Positions 7,959-17,336 are shown, counted from the stretch's first letter. The stretch is DNA of 49,677 nt from Roseomonas sp. (GCA_020249265.1 JADCGA010000028.1:1-49677), one strand, 5' to 3'. Program-made: numbers and translations. The notes: generated by a model from the sequence alone, not told the origin.

Positions 7959-8195
7959 TCGTCGCAATGTGCTGCTTCGCTTATCTGCTGTCGCCGCCGG
8001 CCGTGGCGGAGCAGCTTCAGATAGCCTCCGGCGATCATTGCGGGCTCACCTTCGACCAAGCCGATGACAGAATCGTGCAGCGCGGAGGTCTTACAATGCT
8101 TGGCGGCAACCTGATCTACGCCATAAAATGCCATCGCGATCTCGCGATAGGTCGTCCCCCGCTTTGCGCCGCTCGTCCCGCCGGATAGCGCCTGC
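7955..8195 (-). pseudogene. DUF2285-domain protein remnant, 5' truncated
   Basis: On the minus strand an open frame ending at TAA (7955) reads [20 protein letters not shown], then QVAAKHCKTSALHDSVIGLVEG, EPAMIAGGYLKLLRHGRR. This has the shape of the C-terminal DUF2285 domain (G-x-xYREIA-x-x-x-G, W/CKTS-x-LRD-x-x-x-x-L, GGY-x-x-LL). DUF2285 proteins are typical cargo or regulators of alphaproteobacterial integrative conjugative elements. Only about 80 residues survive. The domain runs upstream into the spacer before hisS with no convincing start; the only ATG, at 8134, leaves 59 residues. I read it as the broken edge of a former genomic island. Confidence 0.68.
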
Positions 8196-8240
8196 CCGCC
8201 CCAACTTGCCGTTCAGCTTCAGACAGGATACCGACCCGGC

Positions 8241-9482
8241 ATGTCCAGCCAATTGCAGCCCGCCCGTGGCACCCGTGACCTGATCGGTGAGGAATTCCGC
8301 CGCCACCATGCGGTGGCCGAAGCCGCGCGGCGTATCTCTGCGCTTTATGGCTTTGAAGAATGGGCGACCCCCATTTTTGAAGATACGCGCGTCTTCGCCC
8401 GCGGTCTTGGTGACACTTCCGATGTGGTTTCCAAGGAAATGTACAGCTTCACCGATCGCGGTGGGGAAAGTCTGACGCTGCGCCCGGAAATGACCGCCGG
8501 TGTTTGCCGTGCGCTGGTTTCCAACGGCCTCACGCAATCCAATCTGCCGCGCAAGGTTTTCTATGCCGGGCCGATGTTTCGCTATGAACGTCCGCAAAAG
8601 GGCCGCTATCGGCAATTCCACCAAATCGGCATTGAAATCCTGGGCGCTGCCGAACCCTTGGCCGATGCGGAAGTCATCGCCTGCGGCTGGCATATTCAGC
8701 AGGAACTCGGCATCGCCGAAGGCACGGTGCTGGAAATCAATACGCTCGGTGATGCTGCGTCGCGCGATGCCTATCGCGCCGCGCTGGTGGCGTATTTCAG
8801 CGCCCATCGCGATGCGCTGAGCCATGATAGCCGCGTACGGCTGGAAAAAAACCCTTTGCGCATCCTGGATTCCAAGGATGAAACAGACCGCGCCATTGTC
8901 GCCGGTGCGCCGGTGATTGGTGATCACCTGACGCCCGAAGCCGCCGCATTCTACGCCACTGTGAAGAAGCACCTCGCGCGCTTTGGCGTGCCCTTCCGCG
9001 AAAACCCACGTATTGTCCGGGGCCTCGATTACTACAGCCACACAGCATTTGAATTTGTGACCGACAGGCTCGGCGCGCAAGGCACCGTGATGGCAGGCGG
9101 GCGCTATAACGGGCTGGTCGAGGAAATGGGTGGCCCACCCACGCCTTCCGTCGGCTGGGCGGCAGGCATTGAACGGCTTGCCATGTTGTTGACTGAAAGC
9201 CCGGCGGCGCCGCGCCCGGTTGCGGTTATCCCGGTTGGCGATGAGGCGGAAGGCCCCGCGTTGGATATGCTGCGCGCTTTGCATCGCGCCGGCATCGCCG
9301 CCGAGATCGCCTATCGCGGCAATCTCAAGCGCCGGATGGAACGCGCCAATCGCATCAATGCCCGCGCCGCCGTGATTTTGGGTGAGGCGGAAATCGCCGC
9401 CGGTGTCGCGCAATTGCGTGATCTTGATGCCGGCACGCAGGAGAGCGTCGCAATCGCGGATATTCCGGCGCGTTTGCGATGA
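8241..9482 (+). CDS. hisS: Histidyl-tRNA synthetase
   Basis: A 413-residue class II aminoacyl-tRNA synthetase charging tRNA-His. The N-terminus [17 protein letters not shown], motif 2 around [14 protein letters not shown] and [23 protein letters not shown], the histidine-binding [13 protein letters not shown], and motif 3 [14 protein letters not shown] are all present. The C-terminal anticodon-binding domain starts near residue 325. It overlaps prfA by four bases (ATGA at 9479), so hisS-prfA-prmC is one operon. The region directly upstream holds the DUF2285 remnant, so its native upstream sequence may have been replaced. Confidence 0.97.
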   Translation: MSSQLQPARGTRDLIGEEFRRHHAVAEAARRISALYGFEEWATPIFEDTRVFARGLGDTSDVVSKEMYSFTDRGGESLTLRPEMTAGVCRALVSNGLTQSNLPRKVFYAGPMFRYERPQKGRYRQFHQIGIEILGAAEPLADAEVIACGWHIQQELGIAEGTVLEINTLGDAASRDAYRAALVAYFSAHRDALSHDSRVRLEKNPLRILDSKDETDRAIVAGAPVIGDHLTPEAAAFYATVKKHLARFGVPFRENPRIVRGLDYYSHTAFEFVTDRLGAQGTVMAGGRYNGLVEEMGGPPTPSVGWAAGIERLAMLLTESPAAPRPVAVIPVGDEAEGPALDMLRALHRAGIAAEIAYRGNLKRRMERANRINARAAVILGEAEIAAGVAQLRDLDAGTQESVAIADIPARLR

Positions 9483-10534
9483 GCCTACCCGCCAGACTTG
9501 ATCGGCTGCTCTCGCGTGCGGAGGAGCTGCGCCATATGCTCTCCACCGCGCCGGGGGCGGATATTGGCGCTTTGTCAAAGGAATTGGCGGAACTTGAGCC
9601 GCTGGTCGAAAAATACGCTGACTACCGTGCGTCTGAACGCGCGCGGGATGAGGCCGCGGCGATGCTGGCAGACCCCGAAATGCGCGAATTGGCCGAAGCC
9701 GAATGGCTGACGCAAAAGGAACGCGTCCCGGCGCTTGAACATGAAATCCGCATCATGCTGCTGCCGCGCGATGCTGCCGATGAACGCAGCGGGATTCTGG
9801 AAATCCGCCCAGCCGCTGGCGGGGATGAGGCCGGGCTTTTCGCGGCTGAATTGTTTCGCGCCTATCAGCGCTATGCCGAAGGGCGCGGCTGGCGTTTTGA
9901 AGTGCTGGAATATGACGAAAACGAATTGGGCGGCATCAAGGGTGCCACGGCGGAAATCGCTGGGCGTGGCGTTTTTGCCCGGCTGAAATATGAAAGCGGT
10001 GTGCATCGCGTCCAACGCGTGCCGGCAACTGAAACCCAGGGGCGCATCCATACTTCCACCGTGACGGTCGCCGTATTGCCGGAAGCCGAGGAAGTGGATG
10101 TGCAGATTGAAGACAAGGATCTGCGCATTGATACCTATCGCGCCTCGGGCGCGGGCGGGCAGCATGTGAACAAGACCGATAGCGCGGTGCGCATCACCCA
10201 TATGCCAAGCGGCATTGTTGTCGCGATGCAGGAAGAAAAAAGCCAGCACAAGAACCGCGCCAAGGCGATGAAGATATTGCGCGCCAGGCTTTATGAACAG
10301 CAACGCAATGCCGCCGATCAGGCGCGCGCGGCGGATCGGCGCAGCCAGGTCGGCACCGGTGATCGGTCCGAACGCATTCGCACCTATAATTTCCCGCAAG
10401 GCCGCGTGACGGATCACCGGATTGGGCTCACGCTGCATAAGATTGACCGCGTGATGCTGGGCGAATTCGATGACATCTTCGATGCGCTGATCGCGGAAGA
10501 CCAGGCGGCGCGGCTGGCGGCAGAAGCGGCGTGA
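9479..10534 (+). CDS. prfA: Peptide chain release factor 1
   Basis: A 351-residue class I release factor terminating translation at UAA and UAG. The stop-codon-recognising Pro182-Ala183-Thr184 motif is typical of RF1 rather than RF2. The catalytic Gly226-Gly227-Gln228 that triggers peptidyl-tRNA hydrolysis lies in [17 protein letters not shown]. Its glutamine is the substrate of PrmC, encoded next and overlapping by four bases (GTGA at 10531). Length is normal for the family. Confidence 0.97.
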   Translation: MSLPARLDRLLSRAEELRHMLSTAPGADIGALSKELAELEPLVEKYADYRASERARDEAAAMLADPEMRELAEAEWLTQKERVPALEHEIRIMLLPRDAADERSGILEIRPAAGGDEAGLFAAELFRAYQRYAEGRGWRFEVLEYDENELGGIKGATAEIAGRGVFARLKYESGVHRVQRVPATETQGRIHTSTVTVAVLPEAEEVDVQIEDKDLRIDTYRASGAGGQHVNKTDSAVRITHMPSGIVVAMQEEKSQHKNRAKAMKILRARLYEQQRNAADQARAADRRSQVGTGDRSERIRTYNFPQGRVTDHRIGLTLHKIDRVMLGEFDDIFDALIAEDQAARLAAEAA

Positions 10535-11406
10535 GTGAGCCGCGCTGCGCCGATCCGGCTGGCACAATTGGCTTTTTTCTCTGTCAGGCTGGGCAAAGAC
10601 TGAGGGGTGCCGCGATTGAAGCCCCGCGCCTGGAGGCGCGCCGCTTGCTTGCGCATGTATTGAACACATCCGAGGAAGCGCTACTGCGTGACCCCCGCGC
10701 GCCTGTGCCGGCGGAAAAGGCCGCGCATTTCGCGGGGCTGCTCGCGCGCCGTATCGCGCATGAACCCTTTGCCTATCTGACCGGGCGCGTAGGGTTCTGG
10801 ACGCTTGATCTGGAAGTCTCCCCCGCCACGCTCATTCCGCGTGCGGATTCGGAAAGCTTGGTGGAAGCCGCGCTGGAAGCCTGCATCGATAAAGGGGTGT
10901 CGCTCAGCCTGCTTGATCTCGGCACCGGGACCGGAGCCTTGTTGCTCGCGGTGCTGACTGAATTGCCCGCCGCAAGCGGGGTTGGCCTGGATCTGAAGCC
11001 CGAAGCCGCCGCGCTTGCCGCGCGCAACGCAGAACGGCTTGGCTTGGCGGATCGGGCGCGCTTCCTGGCTGGCGATTGGGCGGCGGCGCTGGCCGGGCGG
11101 TTTGATCTGATCCTCTGCAACCCGCCCTATATCGAAAGCGCGGCTATCCCAACGCTGATGCCGGAAGTGGCGCGCCATGAACCGGCCTTGGCTTTGGATG
11201 GCGGGGCGGATGGGCTTTCGGCCTATCGGCGCATCATCGCCGATCTGCCGCGGCTTTTGGCGCCTCGGGGTGTGGCGGTGCTGGAATTGGGTGCTGGCCA
11301 GCAGGCGGCGGTGGAGGCACTGGCCAAGGCTGCTGGCCTTACGCCCGAAGCCTGCCGGGCCGATCTGGGCGGCGTGCCGCGCGCTTTGGTGCTGCGGGCT
11401 GCGTGA
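10531..11406 (+). CDS. prmC: Release factor glutamine N5-methyltransferase PrmC (HemK)
   Basis: A 291-residue SAM-dependent methyltransferase that methylates the GGQ glutamine of release factors. An N-terminal helical domain ([17 protein letters not shown], with DPRAPVP and [12 protein letters not shown]) precedes the Rossmann domain with [15 protein letters not shown] and the substrate-binding Asn197-Pro198-Pro199-Tyr200. The start is a GTG overlapping prfA. The gene order prfA-prmC-DUF4167 is common in alphaproteobacteria. Confidence 0.96.
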   Translation: MSEPRCADPAGTIGFFLCQAGQRLRGAAIEAPRLEARRLLAHVLNTSEEALLRDPRAPVPAEKAAHFAGLLARRIAHEPFAYLTGRVGFWTLDLEVSPATLIPRADSESLVEAALEACIDKGVSLSLLDLGTGTGALLLAVLTELPAASGVGLDLKPEAAALAARNAERLGLADRARFLAGDWAAALAGRFDLILCNPPYIESAAIPTLMPEVARHEPALALDGGADGLSAYRRIIADLPRLLAPRGVAVLELGAGQQAAVEALAKAAGLTPEACRADLGGVPRALVLRAA

Positions 11407-11621
11407 TTTTGCCCTTGGCGTGGCGGGACATAAGGGCTAAAAGGGTTTTGCGGTGAGGGAAGGAAGTTCGATTCCCCTCCTTGATCCCGAAGTTCGGTTG
11501 TTTGTTCCGGGTTTTTCGGCGCCGTTTGGATGCAACAGATTCGGAAATCGAGACGTAACCCAGGGCCTTTGCCCGCTGCGCCCCGAAAATGCCGAAGGCG
11601 GAATAGCGAAACACGATACAG

Positions 11622-12122
11622 ATGAACATGAAGCGCATGCGCGGCCGGGGCGGTCACCGTCATGGTGGGGGCGGCCAGTTCCGCCAGAGCGGCGGGGGTG
11701 GCGGCGGTTCGAACGGCAGCCAGCCGCTCAACCGCAACCATGTTTTTGACTCGAACGGGCCGGATTTGCGGCTGCGCGGCACGGCGCAACAGCTTTTCGA
11801 AAAATACCTCCAGCTTGGGCGCGATGCGACCAGCAGCGGGGATCGCGTGATGGCGGAAGGCTATTTCCAGCATGCGGAGCATTACTTCCGCATCCTGAAC
11901 GCCATGAACCAGGCGGCGATGCAGCATCAGCAATATCAGCAGCGCCGTTATCAGCCGCAGGATGGGCAGCCCCAGGAAGGGCAGGAAGGCCCTGATGGCG
12001 CGGAAGGTGGCGATCAGCCAGAATATCGCGGCGAAGCGCAAACCATCACGCCGGATTTGAATGAGAGCGGCGCTGAAGTCGTGAAGCCCGCCAAGCCAGC
12101 GCCGGCGCCCGAAGCCGCCTAA
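11622..12122 (+). CDS. DUF4167 domain protein, RG-rich N-terminus
   Basis: A 166-residue protein with a basic, glycine/arginine-rich N-terminus (MNMKRMRGRGGHRHGGGGQF), then the DUF4167 core: NHVFDSNGPDLRLRGTAQQL, LQLGRDATSSGDRVMAEGYFQHAEHYFRI. The C-terminus is Gln/Pro/Glu-rich and disordered. Alphaproteobacteria almost always carry one such gene behind prmC. The arginine-glycine tail suggests RNA binding, but the function is not known to me. An ATG at 11628 is an alternative start. The 215 bases before it contain no gene I can support. Confidence 0.9.
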   Translation: MNMKRMRGRGGHRHGGGGQFRQSGGGGGGSNGSQPLNRNHVFDSNGPDLRLRGTAQQLFEKYLQLGRDATSSGDRVMAEGYFQHAEHYFRILNAMNQAAMQHQQYQQRRYQPQDGQPQEGQEGPDGAEGGDQPEYRGEAQTITPDLNESGAEVVKPAKPAPAPEAA

Positions 12123-12141
12123 GAACCCACCTGACTTGCCG

Positions 12142-12160
12142 CCCGGCGCGCGGCGCCGGG
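12142..12160 (+). promoter_or_regulatory. GC-rich hairpin before the lyase gene
   Basis: CCCGGCGC at 12142-12149 pairs perfectly with GCGCCGGG at 12153-12160 around a three-base loop. GAACCC (12123-12128) could instead pair with GGGTTC (12158-12163). There is no T-tract, so it is not a standard terminator. It lies 16 bases before the lyase start and could attenuate or insulate between DUF4167 and the next gene. Confidence 0.4.
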
Positions 12161-12175
12161 TTCTGGGAGAAAACA

Positions 12176-13537
12176 ATGCCCGTGAACCCCGCCGATAGCC
12201 CGGTGTTCGGCGCGCTTTATGGCACGGATGCCATGCGCGCTGCCTTTGGCGAAGACGCCTATCTGCAAAAAATGCTGGATGTGGAAGCGGCGCTTGCGCG
12301 CGCGCAGGCTAGGCTTGGCATCATCCCTGCTGATGCCGCCGCCACCATCAGCCGTGTTGCGCGGGCCGAGGGTTTGGACCGCGCGGCGCTTGCCGCCGCC
12401 ACGCGCAACACTGGCTATCCGGTGGTGGGGCTGGTCGCGCAACTCAATCGCCTGGTCGGCGAAGATGCCGGCCGCTGGACCCATTGGGGGGCCACCACGC
12501 AAGACATCATGGATAGCGCCCTGGTGCTGCAGGTCCGCGATGGTCTTGCGTTGATTGAAGCTGATTTGCGCGCAACCATCGCGGGCTTCGCAACCATGGC
12601 CAAGACTCATCGCGTTACCGTGATGGCCGGGCGCACCCATTTGCAACACGCGCTGCCGGTGACTTTTGGTTATAAGGTCGCGGTTTGGCTCAACCCGCTG
12701 ATTACGGCGCTGGAACGGCTGGAACAGCTCCGCCCGCGCGTGCTGCGGCTAGGTTTTGGCGGGGCTTCCGGCACCTTGGCCTCATTGGGGGATCAGGGCC
12801 TGCCGGTGGCGCGTGAATTGGCGCGAGAGCTTGACCTGATCGAAGCCGATATCCCCTGGCATGTGGCGCGCGATGGGGTTGCGGAAGTGGCCTGCTGGCT
12901 TGGCGTGCTCTGCGGCAGCCTTTCCAAAATCGGCACGGATGTGATGCTGCTGATGCAAACGGAATTGGCCGAAGTGGCGGAACCGCATGTGCCCAAGCGC
13001 GGCGGGTCTTCCACCATGCCGCAAAAGCGCAACCCGATTGCCTGCGAATACATTTTGGCGCAGGCGCGCGGCGTGCATGCGCTGGTGCCGCAAATGCTCT
13101 CGGCCATGGCGCATGATCTGGAACGCGGCACCGGCCCCTGGCAGGCGGAGGCTTTGGCGTTGCCGCAAGCCTTCCTGCTGACGCATGGTGCGGTGGCGCA
13201 GGCGCGGTTTTTGGCCGAAGGGCTGCAAGTGGATGCGGCCCGCATGCGCGCCAATCTGGACGCAACCCATGGCATGATCATGGGTGAGGCGGTGATGATG
13301 CGCCTTGCCCCCATTCTGGGCCGGGGAGAGGCACATCATAAGGTCAATGACGCCTGCGATGCGGTGCGCGCGGAAGGTATCAGCCTGGCGGCGGCGCTTT
13401 CCCGCATTCCGGCCATTGCCGCGCGGCTGGATGCCGCGGCGGTCGCGGCCATGACGGACCCCAGTAGCTACCTTGGCAGCGCGGGCGCCTTCACGGATCG
13501 TGTGGTGGCACGGGCGCGGGCGGTGCAGCACTCCTGA
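12176..13537 (+). CDS. Fumarase/aspartase-superfamily lyase, PcaB/PurB-like
   Basis: A 453-residue lyase of the superfamily containing adenylosuccinate lyase and 3-carboxy-cis,cis-muconate cycloisomerase. Signatures are THWGATTQDIMDSALVLQVRDGL (histidine region), AGRTHLQHALPVTFG, and the superfamily signature GGSSTMPQKRNPIACEYI with the flexible catalytic serine loop. The style (AEVAEPHVPKRGGSSTMPQKRNP and a C-terminal ADSL_C region with SSYLGSAGAFTDRVV) fits the PcaB-like branch better than PurB. No protocatechuate genes are nearby, so the substrate is not assigned. It starts at 12176 behind GGGAG. Confidence 0.82.
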   Translation: MPVNPADSPVFGALYGTDAMRAAFGEDAYLQKMLDVEAALARAQARLGIIPADAAATISRVARAEGLDRAALAAATRNTGYPVVGLVAQLNRLVGEDAGRWTHWGATTQDIMDSALVLQVRDGLALIEADLRATIAGFATMAKTHRVTVMAGRTHLQHALPVTFGYKVAVWLNPLITALERLEQLRPRVLRLGFGGASGTLASLGDQGLPVARELARELDLIEADIPWHVARDGVAEVACWLGVLCGSLSKIGTDVMLLMQTELAEVAEPHVPKRGGSSTMPQKRNPIACEYILAQARGVHALVPQMLSAMAHDLERGTGPWQAEALALPQAFLLTHGAVAQARFLAEGLQVDAARMRANLDATHGMIMGEAVMMRLAPILGRGEAHHKVNDACDAVRAEGISLAAALSRIPAIAARLDAAAVAAMTDPSSYLGSAGAFTDRVVARARAVQHS

Positions 13538-13576
13538 GGTTAACGCGGCATTTACCATTGGCCCAGGCTGCCCCAT

Positions 13577-14278
13577 ATGGCGCCCATGCCGCCGTTAATT
13601 CGCGCCCTTTGCGTCCTGCTGCTCGCCCCCCTGCTGGGCGCGCCGGCCGAACGCCTGCCCACGCCGGACCCTTTGCGCGCCGCCGGCTGGCAAAAGGGCG
13701 GCTGGCCCGCCATTAAGCCCGCGACATTTGAAGCCCTGCCCGATGGCGGCTTGCGCATCACCGGGGTGGGGCAGGGGAGTTTCGTCTGGCGCTCCGTCAC
13801 GAAGGCTGATGCCTGCCTGTTCTGGCGCTGGCGGGTGGATCAGGGGCCGCCGCCAACACCGCTTGATCGCAAGGGTGGCGATGATCGCGCCATCGCGATT
13901 ACGGTCGGTTTTGATGGCTGGCCCCCAGATGCTGGCTTTTTCCAAAAGGCGCAATTCACCATGGCCCAGTCCATGGCCGGGGATCATCGCCTCCCGCGCA
14001 GCATGATTGCCTATGTTTGGGGCGGCACGGGGCAGGAACCGCGCCCCTTCAGTAACCCTTATGTGGCCGGGCTCGGCAAGGTCCATGTTTTGCGTGCTGC
14101 CAATGCCCCGCGCCAGCAATGGTTCGACGAAAAAATTGATCTCGGGCGCGATTGGCGCGCAGCCTTCCGCGGCAGCACGGTGCCGCCCGTGCTTGAAATC
14201 ATGGTCGGCACGGATGTGGATGATACCAAAGCGCGGCTGGATGCGCGGATCGAACGCATCCGCTTCGCCCCCTGCTGA
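13577..14278 (+). CDS. Exported DUF3047 protein
   Basis: A 233-residue protein with an N-terminal hydrophobic signal (LIRALCVLLLAPLLGAPA) and a DUF3047 domain: WQKGGWPAIKPATFEAL, GSFVWRSV, CLFWRWRVDQGPPPTPLDRKGGDDRAIAITVGF, IAYVWGGTGQEP, DEKIDLGRDWRAAFR and VGTDVDDTKA. DUF3047 proteins are periplasmic and predicted to have a jelly-roll fold; their role is unknown. The gene starts 39 bases behind the lyase and precedes fabI by 80 bases on the same strand. Confidence 0.85.
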   Translation: MAPMPPLIRALCVLLLAPLLGAPAERLPTPDPLRAAGWQKGGWPAIKPATFEALPDGGLRITGVGQGSFVWRSVTKADACLFWRWRVDQGPPPTPLDRKGGDDRAIAITVGFDGWPPDAGFFQKAQFTMAQSMAGDHRLPRSMIAYVWGGTGQEPRPFSNPYVAGLGKVHVLRAANAPRQQWFDEKIDLGRDWRAAFRGSTVPPVLEIMVGTDVDDTKARLDARIERIRFAPC

Positions 14279-14358
14279 CGTGATGGCCCTGGCATGATCC
14301 GGCGCAAGAAAGCGCGTGGGTGTCTTGCTAAAGGACGGGCCGAGACATGGAGAGCCGC

Positions 14359-15168
14359 ATGACCGACCCGCTACCCACCATCTGGAACCCTGATCAGCGC
14401 ATTGGTGATATGCTGAAGGGCAAGCGAGGCCTGGTCGTTGGCATTGCCAATGCCGATTCCATTGCTTTCGGTGCCGCCGCGAAGCTTCGCGCCTTTGGCG
14501 CCGGCCTTGCCGTGACCTGGCTGAACGAAAAGGCGGAACCCCATGTCCGTCCCCTGGCGGAACAGCTCGGCGCCGAAATCGCCATGAAGCTTGATGTGGA
14601 AGCGCCCGGAGAGTTGGAAGCGGTCTTCGACCGCATCAGCCGCGAATGGGGCAAGCTTGATTTCGTGATCCATTCCATCGCCTTTGCGCCGCGTGCCGAT
14701 TTGCATGGCCGTGTCATTGATTGCTCGGCGGAAGGCTTCGCCCAAGCGATGCGGGTTTCCTGCTGGTCCTTCCTGCGGATGGCAAAGCTTGCGGAACCCA
14801 TGATGGCGCCTGGCGGCGTGCTGGTGACCATGAGCTATTACGGCGCCGATAAGGTGGTCGCGAATTACAATATGATGGGGCCGGTGAAGGCAGCGCTTGA
14901 AGCCTCGGTCCGCTATGCGGCGGCAGAACTTGGCCCGCGTGGCGTTCGTGTTTTCGCGGTCTCGCCCGGTCCGCTGCGTACGCGTGCGGCAAGCGGCATC
15001 GCGCAGTTTGATGAGCTGATCGAAGACGCAAAGGTGCGCGCCCCGGCGCAGCGCCTGGTGGATATCGCCGAAGTCGGCCGCGTGGTGGCGTTTTTGGTAA
15101 GCGGCGCGTCATCGGGCATGACGGGTGAGACGATTTATGTTGATGCAGGGCTGCATCATGTCGCCTGA
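14359..15168 (+). CDS. fabI: Enoyl-[acyl-carrier-protein] reductase FabI
   Basis: About 269 residues of the short-chain dehydrogenase superfamily, catalysing the last reduction of fatty-acid elongation. FabI hallmarks are the divergent nucleotide motif GLVVGIANADSIAFG, the SIAFAPRADLHG segment, and the active-site spacing Tyr160, Tyr170 and Lys177 in MSYYGADKVVANYNMMGPVKAALE. The ATG at 14359 has GGAG six bases upstream and is preferred over 14347. Its stop overlaps the start of ackA by eleven bases, so the two are translationally coupled. Confidence 0.94.
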   Translation: MTDPLPTIWNPDQRIGDMLKGKRGLVVGIANADSIAFGAAAKLRAFGAGLAVTWLNEKAEPHVRPLAEQLGAEIAMKLDVEAPGELEAVFDRISREWGKLDFVIHSIAFAPRADLHGRVIDCSAEGFAQAMRVSCWSFLRMAKLAEPMMAPGGVLVTMSYYGADKVVANYNMMGPVKAALEASVRYAAAELGPRGVRVFAVSPGPLRTRAASGIAQFDELIEDAKVRAPAQRLVDIAEVGRVVAFLVSGASSGMTGETIYVDAGLHHVA

Positions 15169-16360
15169 AGCCAAGCCCGCCGCGCTTTTGGTGCTGAATG
15201 CGGGATCATCTTCGCTCAAATTCGCGGTGTTTGCTGTGACGGGCGGAGGCTTGACGCAGCGTTATGATGGCCAGATGGAAGGTATTGGTGCCGCGCCGCG
15301 CTTCACCTTGCGTGACGCCGCCGGTGCGAAACTGGCCGAACGCAGTTTTGCGGAAGCCGAGGCACCGAAGGGCCATGAAGGCGCTTTGGGTATAATCCTT
15401 GAAGCGCTGACACCCTTGCTGCATGGCGCTTCCATTCGCGCCATAGGTCATCGCGTGGTGCATGGTGGGCGGGATCTCAGCGCGCCGGTGCTGATCACCG
15501 ATGCCATCATGGCAAGGTTTCGCGCGCTGGTGCCTTTGGCACCCTTGCATCAGCCGCATAATCTGGCCGGCATTGAAGCCGCCGCGCGGCATTTTCCGGG
15601 GGTGGCGCAAATCGCCTGTTTCGATACGGCCTTTCACCGCACGCAAAGCCATGCCGCCGCCGCTTTTGCTCTGCCGCCGCGTTTCTATGATCAGGGCATC
15701 CTGCGCTACGGCTTCCATGGCCTGTCTTACGAATATATCGCGCGCCGGCTGGCGGCTGAGGATGGCACCCTTGGGCGCGCAAGGCTGATTGTCGCGCATC
15801 TCGGCAATGGCGCGTCGCTATGCGCCATTGCAGGCGGGCAAAGCCGCGCCACCACCATGGGCTTCACCGCCTTGGATGGCGTGCCGATGGGCACGCGCAG
15901 CGGGCAGCTAGACCCCGGCGTGGTGCTGCATATGCTGGATAGTTTGCAGATGAAATCAAAAGACATCACACATCTGCTCTATCACGACAGCGGCTTGAAG
16001 GGCATGTCCGGCGTATCCCAGGATGTGCGCGCCATCGAAGCCGCGGGGACCGAGGCTGCTGAGGCCGCCTTGGACCACTTCGCCTTTCGCGTGCGACGTG
16101 AGATTGGCGCCCTGGCCGCTTCCATCGGCGGGATAGACGCTTTGGTCTTCACCGCCGGCATTGGCGAGAATGCACATGGTGTGCGCGCGCGCATCTGCGC
16201 GGGGCTCGGCTTTCTCGGCATCAATTTGGATCCCGAAGCCAATGCCGCCAATCGCCCTGAGATCGGCCGCGCCGGTGGTCCCGTGCGCGTGCTGATCCGC
16301 CATACGGATGAGGAAGCGATGATCGCGGAGCATGCCTTGGAACTTATCAGCGCCGCCTGA
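15158..16360 (+). CDS. ackA: Acetate kinase
   Basis: A 400-residue acetate kinase interconverting acetate plus ATP with acetyl phosphate. The ASKHA signatures are present: LVLNAGSSSLKFAVF, the active-site HPLAPLHQPHN-like stretch, FDTAFHRT, RYGFHGLSYEY, HLGNGASLCAI, RSGQLDPGV and FTAGIGENA. I chose the ATG at 15158, where homology begins; an upstream ATG at 15125 lies deep in fabI. No phosphotransacetylase gene adjoins it in this window, although pta or phosphoketolase often does elsewhere. Confidence 0.95.
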   Translation: MSPEAKPAALLVLNAGSSSLKFAVFAVTGGGLTQRYDGQMEGIGAAPRFTLRDAAGAKLAERSFAEAEAPKGHEGALGIILEALTPLLHGASIRAIGHRVVHGGRDLSAPVLITDAIMARFRALVPLAPLHQPHNLAGIEAAARHFPGVAQIACFDTAFHRTQSHAAAAFALPPRFYDQGILRYGFHGLSYEYIARRLAAEDGTLGRARLIVAHLGNGASLCAIAGGQSRATTMGFTALDGVPMGTRSGQLDPGVVLHMLDSLQMKSKDITHLLYHDSGLKGMSGVSQDVRAIEAAGTEAAEAALDHFAFRVRREIGALAASIGGIDALVFTAGIGENAHGVRARICAGLGFLGINLDPEANAANRPEIGRAGGPVRVLIRHTDEEAMIAEHALELISAA

Positions 16361-16418
16361 GGCTTTACGCGCCCCGCATGAAAGGCAAGCATGGGGGAAA
16401 CCTAACAGGAGAGGCCCC

Positions 16419-17105
16419 ATGCTCGACAACCCCCCGCTGCTGACGATTCATCGCGGCCATCGCCGCCCTGACCGCGCGCTGATCGAAGCCTTTCGTGGCG
16501 CGCAGACATCGCATTTGGTGGATGCCATGGATGGGCGCGGCGCGCTTGATTACCGCATCAAGCCGATGGACCCGGACAATACGGTTTTTGTCGGCCCGGC
16601 GCTGACCGCACTCGCCTATCCTGCCGATGTGGTCGGCGTTTTTGGCGCGCTGATGGAAGCCGAAGCCGGTGACGTGATTGTGGTTGCGAATGATGCCTAT
16701 ACCGCGACCGCCGTGATCGGCGACCTGGTGGCCGGCATGATGAAGAACAAGGGTGTCGCAGCTTTCGTCACCGATGGTCTGGCGCGCGACCGTGCAGGCA
16801 TTGTCGCTTCCCGCCTGCCGCTTTTTGCCGCGGGTATCATGCCTGCCTCACCTGCTGCCAATGGGCCGGCGGTGGTCGGTGCGCCAATCACGCTTGGCGG
16901 GCAGCATGTGCGCCCGGGCGATATCATTGTCGGCGATGCCGATGGCGTTGTCGTGGTGCCGCAGGATCAGGCCGAAGCGGTGCTGGAAAAACTCGCCACC
17001 GTGCGCGCTGCCGAAGCCCGCGCCATTGCCGCGGTGGAAGCGGGCGCGACGGCCAATGACCGCATGCGCGCCATTGTCGGGAATGCGCGTGTTATCAGCC
17101 GATAG
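16419..17105 (+). CDS. RraA-like / 4-hydroxy-4-methyl-2-oxoglutarate aldolase-family protein
   Basis: A 228-residue member of the RraA/HMG-aldolase fold. The conserved parts are SHLVDAMDGRGAL near the N-terminus, ALMEAEAGDVIVVAND, and the metal/substrate site AAFVTDGLARDRAGI, followed by APITLGGQHVRPGDIIVGDADGVVVVP. Members cleave hydroxy-methyl-oxoglutarate or oxaloacetate, or bind RNase E, and sequence alone does not separate these. The start at 16419 has AGGAGAGG upstream; a longer frame from 16332 overlaps ackA and is unlikely. About 270 bases without a gene follow. Confidence 0.85.
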   Translation: MLDNPPLLTIHRGHRRPDRALIEAFRGAQTSHLVDAMDGRGALDYRIKPMDPDNTVFVGPALTALAYPADVVGVFGALMEAEAGDVIVVANDAYTATAVIGDLVAGMMKNKGVAAFVTDGLARDRAGIVASRLPLFAAGIMPASPAANGPAVVGAPITLGGQHVRPGDIIVGDADGVVVVPQDQAEAVLEKLATVRAAEARAIAAVEAGATANDRMRAIVGNARVISR

Positions 17106-17310
17106 AACAAGAACATTGATAACATCGGCTTGCATGGGTGTGGTGCTTATGCCTCCGCGAAGGGATGAAGGCTTCTTGCAGGCGAAGTGTCGGCCATCAG
17201 GCCAAGCCTTCGCCCAGCGCCGCCATGTGCGCGTTAGAATTGCGCGGCCATAGGTGGTTCTGATCATGCCTGCCGCACAATGGCGCAGCGGACATATTGC
17301 GATTGCATGG

Positions 17311-17336
17311 GCCGAGGCACCTGGCGGCGCCTCGGC
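17311..17336 (+). other. Hairpin in the rraA-nmrA spacer
   Basis: GCCGAGGC (17311-17318) pairs with GCCTCGGC (17329-17336) around a ten-base loop. A run of six T begins only at 17366, 30 bases later, so it is a poor match to a rho-independent terminator of the rraA-like gene. The rest of the spacer from 17106 to 17376 shows no gene I can support. Confidence 0.4.

Noticed and set aside
6500-8240. Attachment-site direct repeats bounding the accessory block
   Set aside because: Comparing the two edges by eye showed no convincing shared sequence, so no att sites are claimed.
8091-9578. 495-codon minus-strand open frame opposite hisS
   Set aside because: Shadow of hisS. The real minus-strand signal here is the DUF2285 remnant in a different frame at 7955-8195.
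11450-11510. TTCGATTC at 11467-11474 resembling a tRNA T-loop
   Set aside because: The flanking bases do not form a T-stem and no acceptor, D- or anticodon arm can be folded around it.
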